Source: Letharia columbiana | Taxonomy: Eukaryota > Ascomycota > Lecanoromycetes > Lecanorales > Parmeliaceae | Assembly (NCBI RefSeq): GCF_014066305.1 | Contig: NW_023501043.1 | Span: 1,054,001-1,118,000, forward strand | Direction of reading: 5' to 3' | Length of the DNA stretch: 64,000 nucleotides | Position numbers and translations under genes: made by a program | The notes under the pieces: model-generated | The model's database searches: none | What the model was told of the DNA's origin: nothing | The model's input: the letters and a program-made list of their open reading frames with translations, nothing else | Shown: one piece after another, positions 19,801 to 30,393 of the stretch | How the letters are laid out: each line of letters starts with the position of its first letter | Position numbering within the stretch: the first letter of the stretch is position 1

Positions 19801-20966
19801 CGTGTGCTTTTGGGCTTTCAAAATTTCTGAAAGAACACGCGCTTTCCATTATGGAATTGAATCGCAGCCGAAAAGTGGGAAGAAATGAGTATACGTTTCT
19901 GCTCGTTGCTGCGGAAGAGGGTCATGGTCAAGTGGTGCAGATGCTGCTCGGCAAAGGGGCTGATGTCAACGCTCAGGGTGGATATTATGGCAACGCTCTG
20001 CAGGCAGCGTCACAAGGAGGTTACGATCAAGTGGTGCAGATGCTGCTCGACAAAGGGGCTGATGTCAACGCTCAGGGTGGATATTATGGCAACGCTCTGC
20101 AGGCAGCGTCACAAGGAGGTTACGATCAAGTGGTGCAGATGCTGCTCGACAAAGGGGCTGATGTCAACGCTCAGGGTGGAGGCTATGGCAACGCTCTGCA
20201 GGCAGCCTCACAAGGAGGTTACGATCATGTGGTGCAGATGCTGCTCGACAAAGGGGCTGATGTCAACGCTCAGGGTGGATATTATGGCAACGCTCTGCAG
20301 GCAGCGTCACAAGGAGGTCATGATCAAGTGGTGCAGATGCTGCTCGACAAAGTGGCTGATGTCAACGCTCAGGGTGGAGACTATGACAACGCTCTATACG
20401 CAGCGTTACAAGGAGGTCATGATCATGTGATGCAGATGCTGCTCGACAAAGGGGCTGATGTCAACGCTCAGGGTAGATATTATGGCAACGCTCTGCAGGC
20501 AGCGTCACAAGGAGGTCATGGTCAAGTGGTGCAGATGCTGCTCGACAAAGGGGCTGATGTCAACGCTCAGGGTGGAGACTATGACAACGCTCTATACGCA
20601 GCGTTACAAGGAGGTCATGATCATGTGGTGCAGATGCTGCTCGGCAAAGGGGCTGATGTCAACGTTCAGAGTGGATATTATGGCAACGCTCTGCAGGCAG
20701 CGTCACAAGGAGGTTACGATCAAGTGGTGCAGATGCTGCTCGACAAAGGGGCTGATGTCAACGCTCAGGGTGGAGGCTATGGCAACGCTCTGCAGGCAGC
20801 CTCACAAGGAGGTTACGATCATGTGGTGCAGATGCTACTCGACAAAGGGGCTGATGTCAACGCTCAGGGTGGAGACTATGACAACGCTCTATACGCAGCG
20901 TCACAAGGAGGTCATGATCAAGTGGTGCAGACAAGTTCCGAATCCACGACCTCAAAGAGATCTTAA
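16840..20966 (+). CDS. NACHT-ankyrin NLR (STAND); 3' two-thirds intact, first two exons damaged
   Basis: Nine exons are supported: 16840-16978, 17066-17281, 17348-17548, 17608-17718, 17755-17895, 17949-18122, 18173-18197, 18298-18718, 18807-20966. From exon 3 on, phases agree and no stop occurs. The N-terminal part resembles the NACHT_N domain (GHAALPWGIVKYL). Walker A is GIPGSGKTRLT, split by two introns; Walker B is ATIILDALDECD; a sensor-like IFVSSRDDIDI and MFRWVEMSLEAL follow. The C-terminal half is ankyrin: ten full 33-residue repeats plus a broken eleventh, ending in TSSESTTSKRS. Exon 1 has TAG (16897) and TGA (16963), and exon 2 changes frame at the A-run near 17172, so the full-length protein is probably not made. 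NLRs of this kind act in non-self recognition and cell death. Confidence 0.75.
19900..20930 (+). repeat. 99-bp tandem ankyrin-coding repeats
   Basis: About 10.5 units of exactly 99 bp (33 aa; VVQMLLDKGADVNAQGG core), nearly identical to each other. Differences concentrate at a few codons: YY/GY/DY, G/D before NAL, Q/Y after NAL, S/L, Y/H and Q/H before VVQ. Confidence 0.9.
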
Positions 20967-21089
20967 GGAGATATGATGAAGTCTGAGCAGTTGTGGACAT
21001 CACACGCGTGTTATTAATCTTTTCACCCGCTGACATCCCTCTCTGCTTATTACTACTCGCCTCCCTTCCCTGACAAAGGTCTGGACATT

Positions 21090-21215
21090 GACCGAAGTGA
21101 GAAGGCTGGATCGTGATCATAACCTCTTTGCTTCGCTGACGCAAAGGCGTTTTCATATACTCCGCCTTGAGCATTCACACTGGCACCTAGGCCAATAAGA
21201 ATATATATAATGTAT
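21090..21215 (-). pseudogene. Inverted ankyrin-repeat fragment
   Basis: The minus strand reads LGASVNAQGGVYENAFASAK and then QRGYDH, a diverged unit of the same ankyrin type in opposite orientation, directly beyond the truncated NLR end. The 20967-21089 linker shows nothing. Confidence 0.6.
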
Positions 21216-21224
21216 GAGGTCAGA

Positions 21225-22425
21225 TAGCCAAAACACTTTTTCCTCCATTGGATGTCAATCGATGTCGAATGCGGACTTTGAGATACGAAATTCCTAATCT
21301 TCCGAGTCTCCATTTGGCCGTCTCACCTCGATCAGCCACGTTCTCAACATCAAGGATGGCCGAAGGTGCAAAAAGCAAGGCCTCTCCTGCATTCAAGTTA
21401 ATAATTTGGACGAGTATTCGTTCGAGGACCTCGCTAGCGGTCTTCGTGGATGTCTCCAATGAGGCGGCTACCAGATGATTTCTAAGAACCTTTAGCCAGT
21501 CCGGAGAGGTGAATCGATGAACTAAAGTGAAGGATCAGAGGTCGAGGAGCCTCGGAGATATGGTGGGCTCCTGAGTGGCAACGATTACGCGACAAGCCAG
21601 ATGCCTTTGAGGCGAACAGCCGTAATCAACGATTCTGTCAGCCTCTGCGCCGCGGGCGATTCTCTCAAAAACTGAAATCATATCACATATTAGAATTTAA
21701 CATCCGGCTCGGGTCAAGAGTGTCGCCTACCTTATGCGCCTCATCAAGAGCGACAACTCGCCGGGTGTCCATCTTCTGCTCGAGAAACACTCCCAGACAT
21801 ATATCAAACAACGCACATGCTGTATCAGCATCCACGAACGGACAGCTAAGGTCAACAATAATGAGCTTTCCGGGAGAGGAAATCCAGTTATTTTCCCTGT
21901 CATGATGCCTCACAGACATCGAGAAAAGTGGCGTCGTGCGGATCTCTTCAAGCTCGAAAGGGTTATGGCCGACAGTCTCTGGCAATTTCAGAAGGGCCAG
22001 GTGGTCGTCAAAAGAAGAATCAGATCCAACATCATATTCCTCACAATCGAAAGTGAGGTCTGGTGGTACCGTTGAGGTGAGTAATAATTTGCGAACCCGT
22101 AGAAGGGAAGACGGCATCTTGCTATCTTGTGAGCCTCAGTTAGATTAATGTCAAGGCTCATAAGCGAAGTGAGAGGGCAAGATCCAAGAGCAATTCGGAA
22201 GCGAAGAATCCCATGAACGTCGATGCTGAAGAGGTAGGTTTTGCCTTCGCGCAGGAGGGACAAAGGCCGCAGTGGCGTAAATGACTGAAAGAACTTAAAC
22301 AGACAATGGGTATAATGTAGGAGGTCTTGATGGCAAGGTCGATTTGGAGTCGCGCTTTCAGTCGCTTGATGGTACCTATGAACTTGTAATGATGCGACAG
22401 GGTTCTCGATGTCAAACAAGATCAA
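21225..22425 (-). pseudogene. P-loop ATPase pseudogene (HerA/FtsK-like fold by motifs)
   Basis: Reading 22425 to 21225 on the minus strand: FIGTIKRLKARLQIDLA; LREGKTYLFSIDVHGILRFR; KLIIVDLSCPFVDADTACAL; Walker B RRVVALDEAHK; then, after degraded sequence, IATQEPTISPRLLDL, LVHRFTSPDWLKVLRNHL and LLFAPSAILDV. This order matches a widespread fungal P-loop NTPase family of unknown role. Several frame changes, and a stop after LLDL at about 21526, show it is dead. No clear Walker A was found, because the N-terminal part is missing or degraded. The HerA-like label is a motif-level inference. Confidence 0.55.
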
Positions 22426-22429
22426 GCGA

Positions 22430-23230
22430 AATGTGCATCAAATAAGACATCTGATAAAATCAACGCAATGGAGTTCCCGTCTCCGAACGATCCGAAGATG
22501 TGGTCCGGCCCAAGTATCCCTATATGGTGGCCTGCATGAGCGCTCAGAGCAGCTATAGGGAGGTGACATTATGTCGGAGGATAGGTTCAGATCCAGATTC
22601 CTACCTGAATGAAAGTGGTTTAAATCATGAGGGACGGTCCACACCTCGAGATGTGGTGTGTACCAAAAGTGGTCCACCCCATGAGTAATGGGGTACACCA
22701 AAAATGGCTCACACCACGGGCAGTGGCTCACACCATCAGCGATACAACACTCTTGTGGCTAATTGCAGCTCTGGCGATTCACTGACTATCCATAAGGTCA
22801 TGCGTAGTTGAAGAATAAATTATTCGTGGCCGGTTGGAATACTTGAATTTATCTACGCTGAAGCTAATGCTATCGTATCATTGATATTCCCAAGCAATTC
22901 TCAAAGCTGAAACCAAGCAGAATATTCCCAAGCAGATACCTAGCAACAAGCAGAGTCATTCCTGATACTGAGGCAAGGTTATTTTCGTTCAATCGCTTGG
23001 ATTCCTCATCCAACTAAATTTCTATATTGATGTTTAGGGCTAGGAATCTCATAATAGCCAAAACGGCAAAAGCGAAGACGCAACAATTCACCAGAAGGAA
23101 ATCATACCTAGTAAAAAAGCAGTACAGTATTGCTTTCCCCAGCTAGTTTCCAAAATGCTGTCAGTCGATAAATCTAGGAAACTAAACATATCGATCATCG
23201 CTAACTTGAACTCAGAAAGCGTCGTACTCT
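22430..23230. other. Unassigned region with short GGTGT(A/C)-type repeats
   Basis: 22620-22735 holds repeated variants of GTGGTCCACCCCATGAG / GTGGCTCACACCA. The rest is of ordinary composition, with no coding pattern I recognise. The kinase fragment may begin in its last 100 bp. Confidence 0.4.
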
Positions 23231-23561
23231 TTGTCGGGAGCCGATGAGAAAATCCCACGGACAACGTACGACCGTGAAATAGTGGGTCCAAACATTGACG
23301 AAGGGAAGAGTGCTACTGGGGCCTGTTGGTTTAGATTGCTGGGTAGATCTTTGCTGTACATGCTTCTCTACTTCCTCCGGGGCTCTCTCCCATGGCAAGG
23401 TCTCACGGCCACAGATCAGACGCAAAAGGAAGAACTTATCTTAGAGGAAAAGAGAAGGATCAATACAGAGGATCTGTGCGAGGATCTCCCTCAGGAATTT
23501 GCGGTTTATTTCGACTACATCGGTTCTCTTGATTTTGATGAGAAACCGAAATATTCCTATT
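23231..23561 (+). pseudogene. Casein kinase 1 C-lobe fragment (5' part)
   Basis: The frame reads LLYMLLYFLRGSLPWQGL, a CK1 signature, then EFAVYFDYIGSLDFDEKPKYSY. The N-lobe and catalytic loop are missing. The segment DDLES usually before LGY reads as unrelated residues, a short frameshifted stretch. The frame is cut after KPKYSY by a retroelement starting at 23562 and resumes at 28634. Confidence 0.75.
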
Positions 23562-23779
23562 CGCAACACTGGGACTGTGGGTTAGTGGGTCCATTATAAG
23601 GCCATAGCGTTGGTGGTTGTTTGATCAACCGTTCCATCAATATGCGATATGCGATAGTAGGGAGACAGGTGGCCATGGCGAGTACTATTTGTATGGCCAC
23701 TGCACCAGTAGTGGGCTCTTCATTCGAATTGTTCTCTTTCAGAGCCATATCATTGTTCTTCTTTTCGTAGTTGAGTCTA

Positions 23780-23997
23780 TCCCATCGTCTGGCAAGCTGC
23801 GTGTAAAATGTCTTGGCAGAACATCAAAAATGCCATACCTTTGCAACGCATTAACTTTTTAATGATAAGCTTAACAATTGCGAAACTATAAATTTTTTCG
23901 TGGGTGTCCTCGTTGTTGAGTTGCGATAGGTTGTAAGAAGGGACTTTTTGATGTTCGGGCAGAACCCCTGATTTTACACGCTGCCAGCCGATGGGAT
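23780..23997 (+). mobile_element. TIR element (MITE), family M1, copy b
   Basis: 218 bp, starting TCCCATCGTCTGGCAAGC and ending CTGCCAGCCGATGGGA, flanked by TA (23778-23779, 23998-23999). Inverted homologue of 2632-2892. Inserted between the A repeat and gag of the DIRS-type element. Confidence 0.85.
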
Positions 23998-24077
23998 ACA
24001 CATTAGCCTTTATTCAACTACCACAAGCGCACTATCCAATTACCACAAACACACTCCATACTCTTACATACTTCATA

Positions 24078-25115
24078 ATGGCTCCCGCGGCTGCTCCCAG
24101 GTCCAAGAACGCGGCCAAACGAGTCACCCCCGCCTCCAAGGTCACCAAGAAGACCTCCAAGGCGGCCAACAAGGCCCCCAAGGCCGAAACACCTCCCCCC
24201 CGCGAGGAGATCGTCGTACACGAAACGTCACCGAGTACCATTAGCCCGGACGAGATCGAAAAAACGCCCCCGCCTACTGCCAAAGTAGATTTTCAGGAAT
24301 TGATAGCCCAGCTATCCAAGGTCCAAGAGGAGCGAGATCATCGCCATCGTCACGAGGGCCGGGTTCATAAGTCACGCCGCCACCACCACCGTTACAGCCG
24401 CAGCCATCGTCATCGTCACTCGGACACATCGGATTCGGACTCGTCCGACTCTGAGTCGGGCTGGGAGGAAAGAAGAGGGGTCCCATTTCGTCACTCGGAA
24501 GGTAAGAAGCCCTTTCTTAGTATTGCTGAAAGGTTCCGAAGTGTGGACGTCAAGTACTTCAAGCAAGTTTTCTTCGGGACCTTCAAGACCAAAAACTTCG
24601 CCAAACTGGCCCACATGCATACTACCCCGGCCAAGGAGGATAAGGACGTCAATGGCCATAACCACATGATGCACTGCTTCCATGTGTACTCTGTAGCCGC
24701 TGGCCGCTTTGCGCACGTGAGCGTGAAGGAAGACTTGAATGAGGCCCTTCATTCGTATGCTATTCGCCTATTGCGGTTGCCCATCACCTATAGATTTGAC
24801 TCCATCCTCGTAACTTCACCTCGCCTTTGTTACTGCACGCATTCAGGGTGGCCAGGACGATCCTAAGGCCTGGGAAGCGGACGATCCGAGCTGCAGAGAC
24901 CTTCTCGTGCCCAAAAGGACTCATGCGGGCAATAGCAAGCCAAATTCCGGTGGGTCTGGCCCCAACAAGCCCGCTGCAGCCGAAGGAACTGGCATTTGCA
25001 AGAATTCCAATAGAGGTAGCTGTTTTCGCGAGCGTTGCATCTACTCACATATCTGTTGAATCTGTCAGCAAAATCACTCGTCAGATAAGTGCCCTAAGGC
25101 CCAAAACTCAGCTGT
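24078..25115 (+). pseudogene. Gag-like protein of the DIRS-type element
   Basis: ATG 24078 opens a frame with a Lys/Ala-rich N-terminus, a His/Arg/Ser-rich middle (SRRHHHRYSRSHRHRHSDTS, about residues 98-117) and a conserved-looking FLSIAERFRSVDVKYFKQVF. After a frame change near 24840 the C-terminal part holds two metal-binding-like clusters: C-x7-C-x4-C-x3-H (ICKNSNRGSCFRERCIYSH, about 25000-25060), then CQQNHSSDKCP preceded by a TGA in place of an Arg codon. Together these fit a nucleic-acid-binding Gag. Confidence 0.6.
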
Positions 25116-25157
25116 GAGTAGCTCCAATCAATTGCCACTGGGCAATCGTGTTTCCAA

Positions 25158-27387
25158 GTGCAGTGCATATCTGAGGGGTTCCCATACGCGCTGTACGATC
25201 CACTGGACCCGGGTCTGCTCTATCAAGGACCGTTGATAGTCAATGGTTGGTCCAAATGGTTGAAGGATCATCCGGACCTGAATTTTGCCAAGACGCTTTC
25301 GGCTATTCTTCGGAAGGGCGCCAAGATTTATGGATTGCAAATTAAATAAGATGTTGAAAGCTGATTCACTCCGCCTCCGACTTTGTTAGCGTCATTCAAG
25401 AAAATTGTAGAGAACGTAATGCCACTCTTGCAATAGCACTGTTTCTAATGTTGGACATTCTAATCAAGCTAATGGTAACACTTAATGTTTTGCTCTGACC
25501 TACGTTAATAGCCCACCCAGCCCCGATACATCCATAAATCCTTTACGCCGCGGCTAACTTTGCTCATTCATCGACCTGAACTAGTGACCTTTCATACGGC
25601 GTATGATCAACGTATTAGCACCGGATTTCTCGACAGGTATTATAGGATGAGCCACCTGTGTTTAGACGCTCTTCTTATACCAGGTAAAGCCGTGGCTTAT
25701 GACAATGGCGGTCTATGAACGATTAAGGATTTCTACATGCAACGATTAGTGCTGATAGATTTGATGTTTAGAGCACTGCAGGCTATATTTGACGGAAATT
25801 TAGGTATTTGAACGGATTAGCATTGACTTGATAAAAGATTACAATGAAATACTACGTAAACAACAAACCTTACCTTCTATGACCTTTACAAGAGTAGTAC
25901 TCTACAATTTTAAGCTAACAAGAGGAGCACATTATCATATAAATAGGTTTTCGAGGCCATATCCCAGCCTACCGCAACCACTATCACCTATCAGCACGTC
26001 AAGCACCCCAAATACTACCGGCGGACCTCCAAAAACAGCTACAACAGCATCGCCTGACCCGTTTGTCCCTCAAAACGAGCCCCAGTACGTCCGGTCGCCG
26101 CTCGGTTTGGTACCGAAACACGATGGAGGTTGGAGGCGAATTCACGACCTCTCATTCCCACACGGCCACTCAGTCAATGACGGTATCCAGGAGGATTGGG
26201 GCGCACTGGAATATGCTACATACGATGGCGCAGTAGGAGCACTGCTACAGAAAGGCCCAGGGGCCCAATTCGTCAAAAGAGACCTCAAAGACGCCTTCAG
26301 GCACATACCGGTCGCTACATCTGATCAATGGCTATTTGGTTTGAACTGCGATGGACGCTATTGGAAAGAACGATATCTACCATTCGGACTACGCATGTCA
26401 CCGTTCCTATTCGATCTCTTCGCAAAGGCCCTCACTTGGATCTTGATCGCGATCTTTCTATGGGGAGTAGTGCTCCACTACTTGGACGATTCCTTCGCAA
26501 TCCTCTCACCAGGCGATGACGCAACTGCATACACCCAGCAATTCAACCACCTATGTGGCGGATTGGGCCTTCAGATCAATCACACGAAGGATGTTTTGGG
26601 TTTCATAGCCGAGTTCCTAGGAATCGAATTTGATAGTATTCGCATGCAGGCGAGACTCCCCCCGGACAAGCTGGCCAGGGCGAGAACCACGCTGGAAGAC
26701 CTCCTAAAAAGAACAACTATCTCACATCAGGAGCTCGAGTCAGCGGTCGGCTTCCTCTCTTTCGCTGCCAAAGTCGTAATTCCAGGAAGAGCATCCTTGA
26801 GGCGACTTTTTGATGCCCTTCGAAGGCCTGCGGTGATCGTGCGGATCACAGGCAATATGAGGGCAGACTTGCTATGGTGGGACACCTTCCTGAAGCACTG
26901 GGATGGCGTCGCCTTGATACGCCACGTCGACAGTCGGGTCACGTGGCACATATGGACTGATGCGTCTGGAAAATTCGGTATGGGAGGCTACGTTCTAGAC
27001 CATCCCGACCACATCCAATCGGTTCTACCTAAGGACGTTTTCAGCACCAAAACAGCCACACGTCATCGTTCCAAAGACATACAATTCAAAGAAATGAAGG
27101 CCGTCCATCACGCGATGGAGCTGTGGCTAGATCAGTGAGGATCTCGCTTGGTTCTCTACTACGATAACGACGCATGCGTCAATGGACTACGTAAATCCTC
27201 CATGCATGGGCCAGCCATGGCCCAGTTGCGCGATATAGCTATGCTGGCAGCTACTCATGACATCATAGGGGTTCTTACTTGGATCTCTACGAAGGCTAAC
27301 CAGCTGGCCGATGACCTTTCACGTTTTCGGTACCGAAAAATCGCTGACGCATATTTACAGCTGAGAGGTCTCGTGTCTCCGCTGAAA
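25158..27387 (+). pseudogene. Reverse transcriptase-RNase H of the DIRS-type element
   Basis: 25158-25349 encodes the usual upstream segment (GWSKWLKDHPDLNF, LSAILRKGAKIYG). 25350-25827 is degraded. 25828-27138 is open: SPLGLVPKHDGGWRRIHDL, FVKRDLKDAFRHIPV, LPFGLRMSPFLF and the catalytic LHYLDDS (about 26475), then the RNase H start WHIWTDASGKFGMGGYV (about 26946). TGA at 27136 replaces a Trp or Arg codon, and the same frame continues with LYYDNDACVNGLRKSS and NQLADDLSR to 27387. The motif order matches DIRS-clade RT rather than Ty1 or Ty3. Confidence 0.8.
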
Positions 27388-27407
27388 TAGGGCGAGACCC
27401 ACCAGGA

Positions 27408-28388
27408 TATTGGTACAATCAGACCGCACTGCTGCGAGAGGCCGCACGACTTCTCTGGTGGGGGCTTGCTACCAAAACCAGGAAGACATACGCGACTCCA
27501 GCGAGATTCTACACTAGCTATTGCGCACTTAGGGGGGTCCAACCTCCCTTTCCAGCAACTATGAATGCCCTCACGGGCTGGATTGCTGACTTGAGCACTC
27601 ACCGCGTCAAGTCGAAGTCTATGAAGGCATACCTCACCGGCCTTAGGTCAGCCCATGTGGATATGGGGTTCGATGATCTTTCAGTGTTTCATCGCCCCCA
27701 GTTACAACGCATTTTTGCAGGTAGTCGCCGTCTTCGTGGCGAAGCTGACACCAAAGAAAGACGTCCAATCACCAAGGATCTATTGCTTCAAATCCTTCCT
27801 TATTTCGATAAGTCGACCCACGCCGGGGCGACTCTACATGCCTCCTTTTGCCTCGCCTTCGCAGCATTCCTACGCGTAGGTGAGTTTACTTACAGCAAGC
27901 GGGACCTTCAACAGGAGGACTTCGGCGAATGGTTCCTCACACGTCGCTCGGTGAGGCTATTCGACGATCACCTGGAACTCACGCTTCCAGCGTCCAAAAC
28001 GGACCCATTTCGCCGTGGGATCACACTCACGGTGGCCGCATCTGGCGATGACGCATGCGCAATCAAAGCCATACGTCACCTCTTCAGGTGGGAAGCCCCA
28101 CCTGATGCGCCGCTGTTCCAGCTGGGGGGCTCCTCCTTCACTAGGAAGGCCGTCACCAGCAACCTCCGCGAGGTGCTGACGTCACTTGGTGTTGAGGGCC
28201 ATTATTCAGGCCATTCCTTCCGCAGAGGGGCTGCAACGTCAGCACGTGACGCCGGCCTTAGCAATGACGAGATCCAATTGCTAGGCCGTTGGAAGTCAGA
28301 TTCCTACCGCCTCTACATCGTCACTCACCCAGCCCACATACTCAGAGCATCACTACGGCACCAGTACCTTCCCGCCCGTCCGCACTAG
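27408..28388 (+). CDS. Tyrosine recombinase of the DIRS-type element
   Basis: The frame overlaps the end of RNase H in another phase. The core-binding part reads TKTRKTYATPARFYTSYC. The catalytic domain has Arg in AAFLRVGEFTY (about 27865), Lys in ASKTDPFRRG, H-x-x-R in GHSFRRGAA (about 28205), LLGRWKSDSYRLYI with the Trp and nucleophile Tyr (about 28280), and an open reading frame to TAG 28386-28388. All catalytic residues are visible, so this is the best-preserved gene of the element. The first ATG is 27561, but conserved sequence begins upstream, so the real start lies near 27360-27410 or is reached by frameshift from RT. Its DNA is the source of the array at 11800-12235. Confidence 0.8.
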   Translation, partial: YWYNQTALLREAARLLWWGLATKTRKTYATPARFYTSYCALRGVQPPFPATMNALTGWIADLSTHRVKSKSMKAYLTGLRSAHVDMGFDDLSVFHRPQLQRIFAGSRRLRGEADTKERRPITKDLLLQILPYFDKSTHAGATLHASFCLAFAAFLRVGEFTYSKRDLQQEDFGEWFLTRRSVRLFDDHLELTLPASKTDPFRRGITLTVAASGDDACAIKAIRHLFRWEAPPDAPLFQLGGSSFTRKAVTSNLREVLTSLGVEGHYSGHSFRRGAATSARDAGLSNDEIQLLGRWKSDSYRLYIVTHPAHILRASLRHQYLPARPH

Positions 28389-28477
28389 TGCTGTCAGTAC
28401 CCCCTGCTTGCTGCAGTAGGTACCGTCAGGAGTCCTCTTCGAGACCTTCGCCCTCTTTAGATGACGTCTTGGGTTGT

Positions 28478-28633
28478 TTTGGGAGTTTTTCTAGCGCTGA
28501 GGGGCCTCCCTAGGCTATTTGCATGTCCAGGAAGGTCTTAGCTGCCCCAGTGTTGGATATGCTTAATCATCTATCTATATATCCGCTTGTGCATACGTCA
28601 TTTCTGTATGGCCTCACTGTTTGCGAGCACTAA
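28478..28633 (+). repeat. Repeat B of the DIRS-type element
   Basis: Homologous to B1/B2 (AGCGCTGAGGGGCC, CTGCCCCAGTGTTGGATATG, GTTTGCGAGCACTAA). Confidence 0.8.
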
Positions 28634-28746
28634 CCTATCATGACCGTTCATATCTTCACAATCTTTACAAGCAGGACGATGTAGGAAGGCGAAGAAGCAA
28701 TGAAGCAATGAAGCAAATAAGCTTTCCGAATGCAAGATTTTGCCCC
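28634..28746 (+). pseudogene. Casein kinase 1 fragment (3' part)
   Basis: Beyond the retroelement the kinase frame resumes as HDRSYLHNLYKQDDVGRR, which lines up with the SYLRRLFRDLF segment of CK1. It ends at TAA about 28745. 28747-29048 shows nothing recognisable. Confidence 0.55.
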
Positions 28747-29048
28747 TAAAAGTGCGGAATGAGAGTTGTCCAGTGTACATCTTAGAAGGAACCGCTGGGA
28801 AGAGCTCGAAGTGAAGCAAGAGCTTCCGCAATTATGTATTGTCGAGAGAACACGTACAACACCCCTAGGGGGACATAAACCCCCCTGTGCCAATACGTAA
28901 TGACGCCTTCGTCGAAGTCCTTGTCATGGATAGGCAATCGGTCCGCTCCGCTAATCTTCTCGACCTTGTCCGCGTAGATATACTAGACAGACCTAAAAGT
29001 AAAATTTCTTTTATTGATTTGTGGAAGATACGCCGTACGAAAGATACC

Positions 29049-30056
29049 CTATAGTACTTCCCATATGCACAATATCACTGTAATGCGTAAGAGAACGAGC
29101 GCGGCTAGACGCCACAGAGTCTTCTCCGTTCGAGTTGGGAAAGGCAGATTCCAGCCAAACATGTGGATGGCACCATAGAACACAATCACGAAAATGCACA
29201 CTGTAGCATCAACAGCTGTGTCAAACCATGGAATGCTATCGTTCAGTATACGTGGCATAGGTCTCTTGCGATGATCAACACGGAAATGAAGGAACGGTTG
29301 CACATCCAGAGTCCACGATACGCGACCGTCCCAGACAAAGTCGAGGGGAGTTTGACGATATGGCTCGGAAGCTGCAGGACCGGCCATGAGCAGAATTCCT
29401 GCGGTACTCGCTTGGATCCTGAGAACGGTAGGCGCTGTGACGTCCAGAGTTTTCTTGAGCTATTGTGCATAGATAGCCGATGTGCACCATACGTAACTCG
29501 TTGTCACGAGTTGCAGTGTTGTTAATGGAAGGCGTTGAGCCAGACGACCGAGGCACTGCACCACGAACCAGCCAGTTTGCAGACACACCAGAACTTTAGC
29601 AAGTGAATTGGCCTTGCTCTTATCCGAGATCTCCTCCGAAGCGATCTCTGGGAGATCCAAATGACCCTCTTTTAGTAGGTAAATAAGGTGTAACCCATGG
29701 ATGGGAAATGGTGCGCTGTCATGTGCTTGCAGAATAAATCCACCCATGTTGGCATAAAAGCCGTGACGTAGAGTCTATTCGGAGTAACCCATCCCTCTCA
29801 TAGTGTCAAGTGCGCGTTTTGCGTTGGCTCGTTGCCCTGCCGCGAAGGCAACGGCGAACTCGGGTTCAAGTATGGTCAACACCATCCAGCGAAACTTCCT
29901 CAAGACGGGTCTCCAAGTGCCCTCTTTTGAAGCGGGGACATTAAGATGGAGGCACGTCCATGTGCACCAATGTACGGTTAGAGAGCAACTCGAAATGATG
30001 TCAAAAGTCCCGCGGTTATTTGGCTGATCCACCCAGCCATGGAGGGAATTGGACAT
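29049..30056 (-). pseudogene. Multi-pass membrane protein of an uncharacterised fungal family
   Basis: A single frame from ATG 30056 to TAG 29049 (336 codons), with two in-frame TAG codons (29775-29777 and about 29475) at positions where the family has Trp (SE*TLRHGFYANMGGF; YAQ*LKKTLDV). Segments include CTWTCLHLNVP, FRWMVLTILEPEFAVAFAAG, GFYANMGGFILQ, LQTGWFVVQCLGRLAQRLPL and VFYGAIHMFGWNLPFPTRTE, then a final hydrophobic helix. These are hallmarks of a large, functionally unknown family of fungal integral membrane proteins with four to six helices. Both stops fit TGG-to-TAG mutation, so the loss is recent. Confidence 0.8.
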
Positions 30057-30393
30057 CTTCCAAGCTCCAGATTGTATTGACAAGTGGGAAGGAAGACGTG
30101 GTGATAACCCTGCATCTATTGCTTTGCTGCTGAAGTACGGAACAACAGAAAGGCATACAAATGGATATGAGACGATATACCAGCACGCAAATACTGTGGA
30201 GATCTTTCATCCTTCCGCGCCGCCACCGCCATACCACACCATCGCCGCAGTGGCAGGCGCAGTCGCAGGCAGTGCTGATACTAGAAAGAAAGATGCCAGC
30301 GAATTTTAGCAGCTTATGTTCTAAAGACTGATTCCAAAGGTATTGACGCATTGCATTACATTGACTGCCACAGCTAGAACCCTCAAACCCGGG

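Larger units (their letters stand above)
23562..28633 (+). mobile_element. DIRS/PAT-type tyrosine-recombinase retrotransposon, nearly full length
   Basis: It begins with an A repeat (TCGCAACACTGGGACTG, to about 23755), carries gag, RT-RNase H and tyrosine recombinase, and ends with a B repeat (about 28478-28633, GTTTGCGAGCACTAA). No DDE integrase, protease or LTR pair is present, as expected for the DIRS order. B is not followed by A2-B2 here. It interrupts a casein kinase 1 fragment, whose frame resumes at 28634. The 5-mer CCTAT occurs on both sides. Nonsense codons in gag and RT show it is inactive. Confidence 0.8.
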
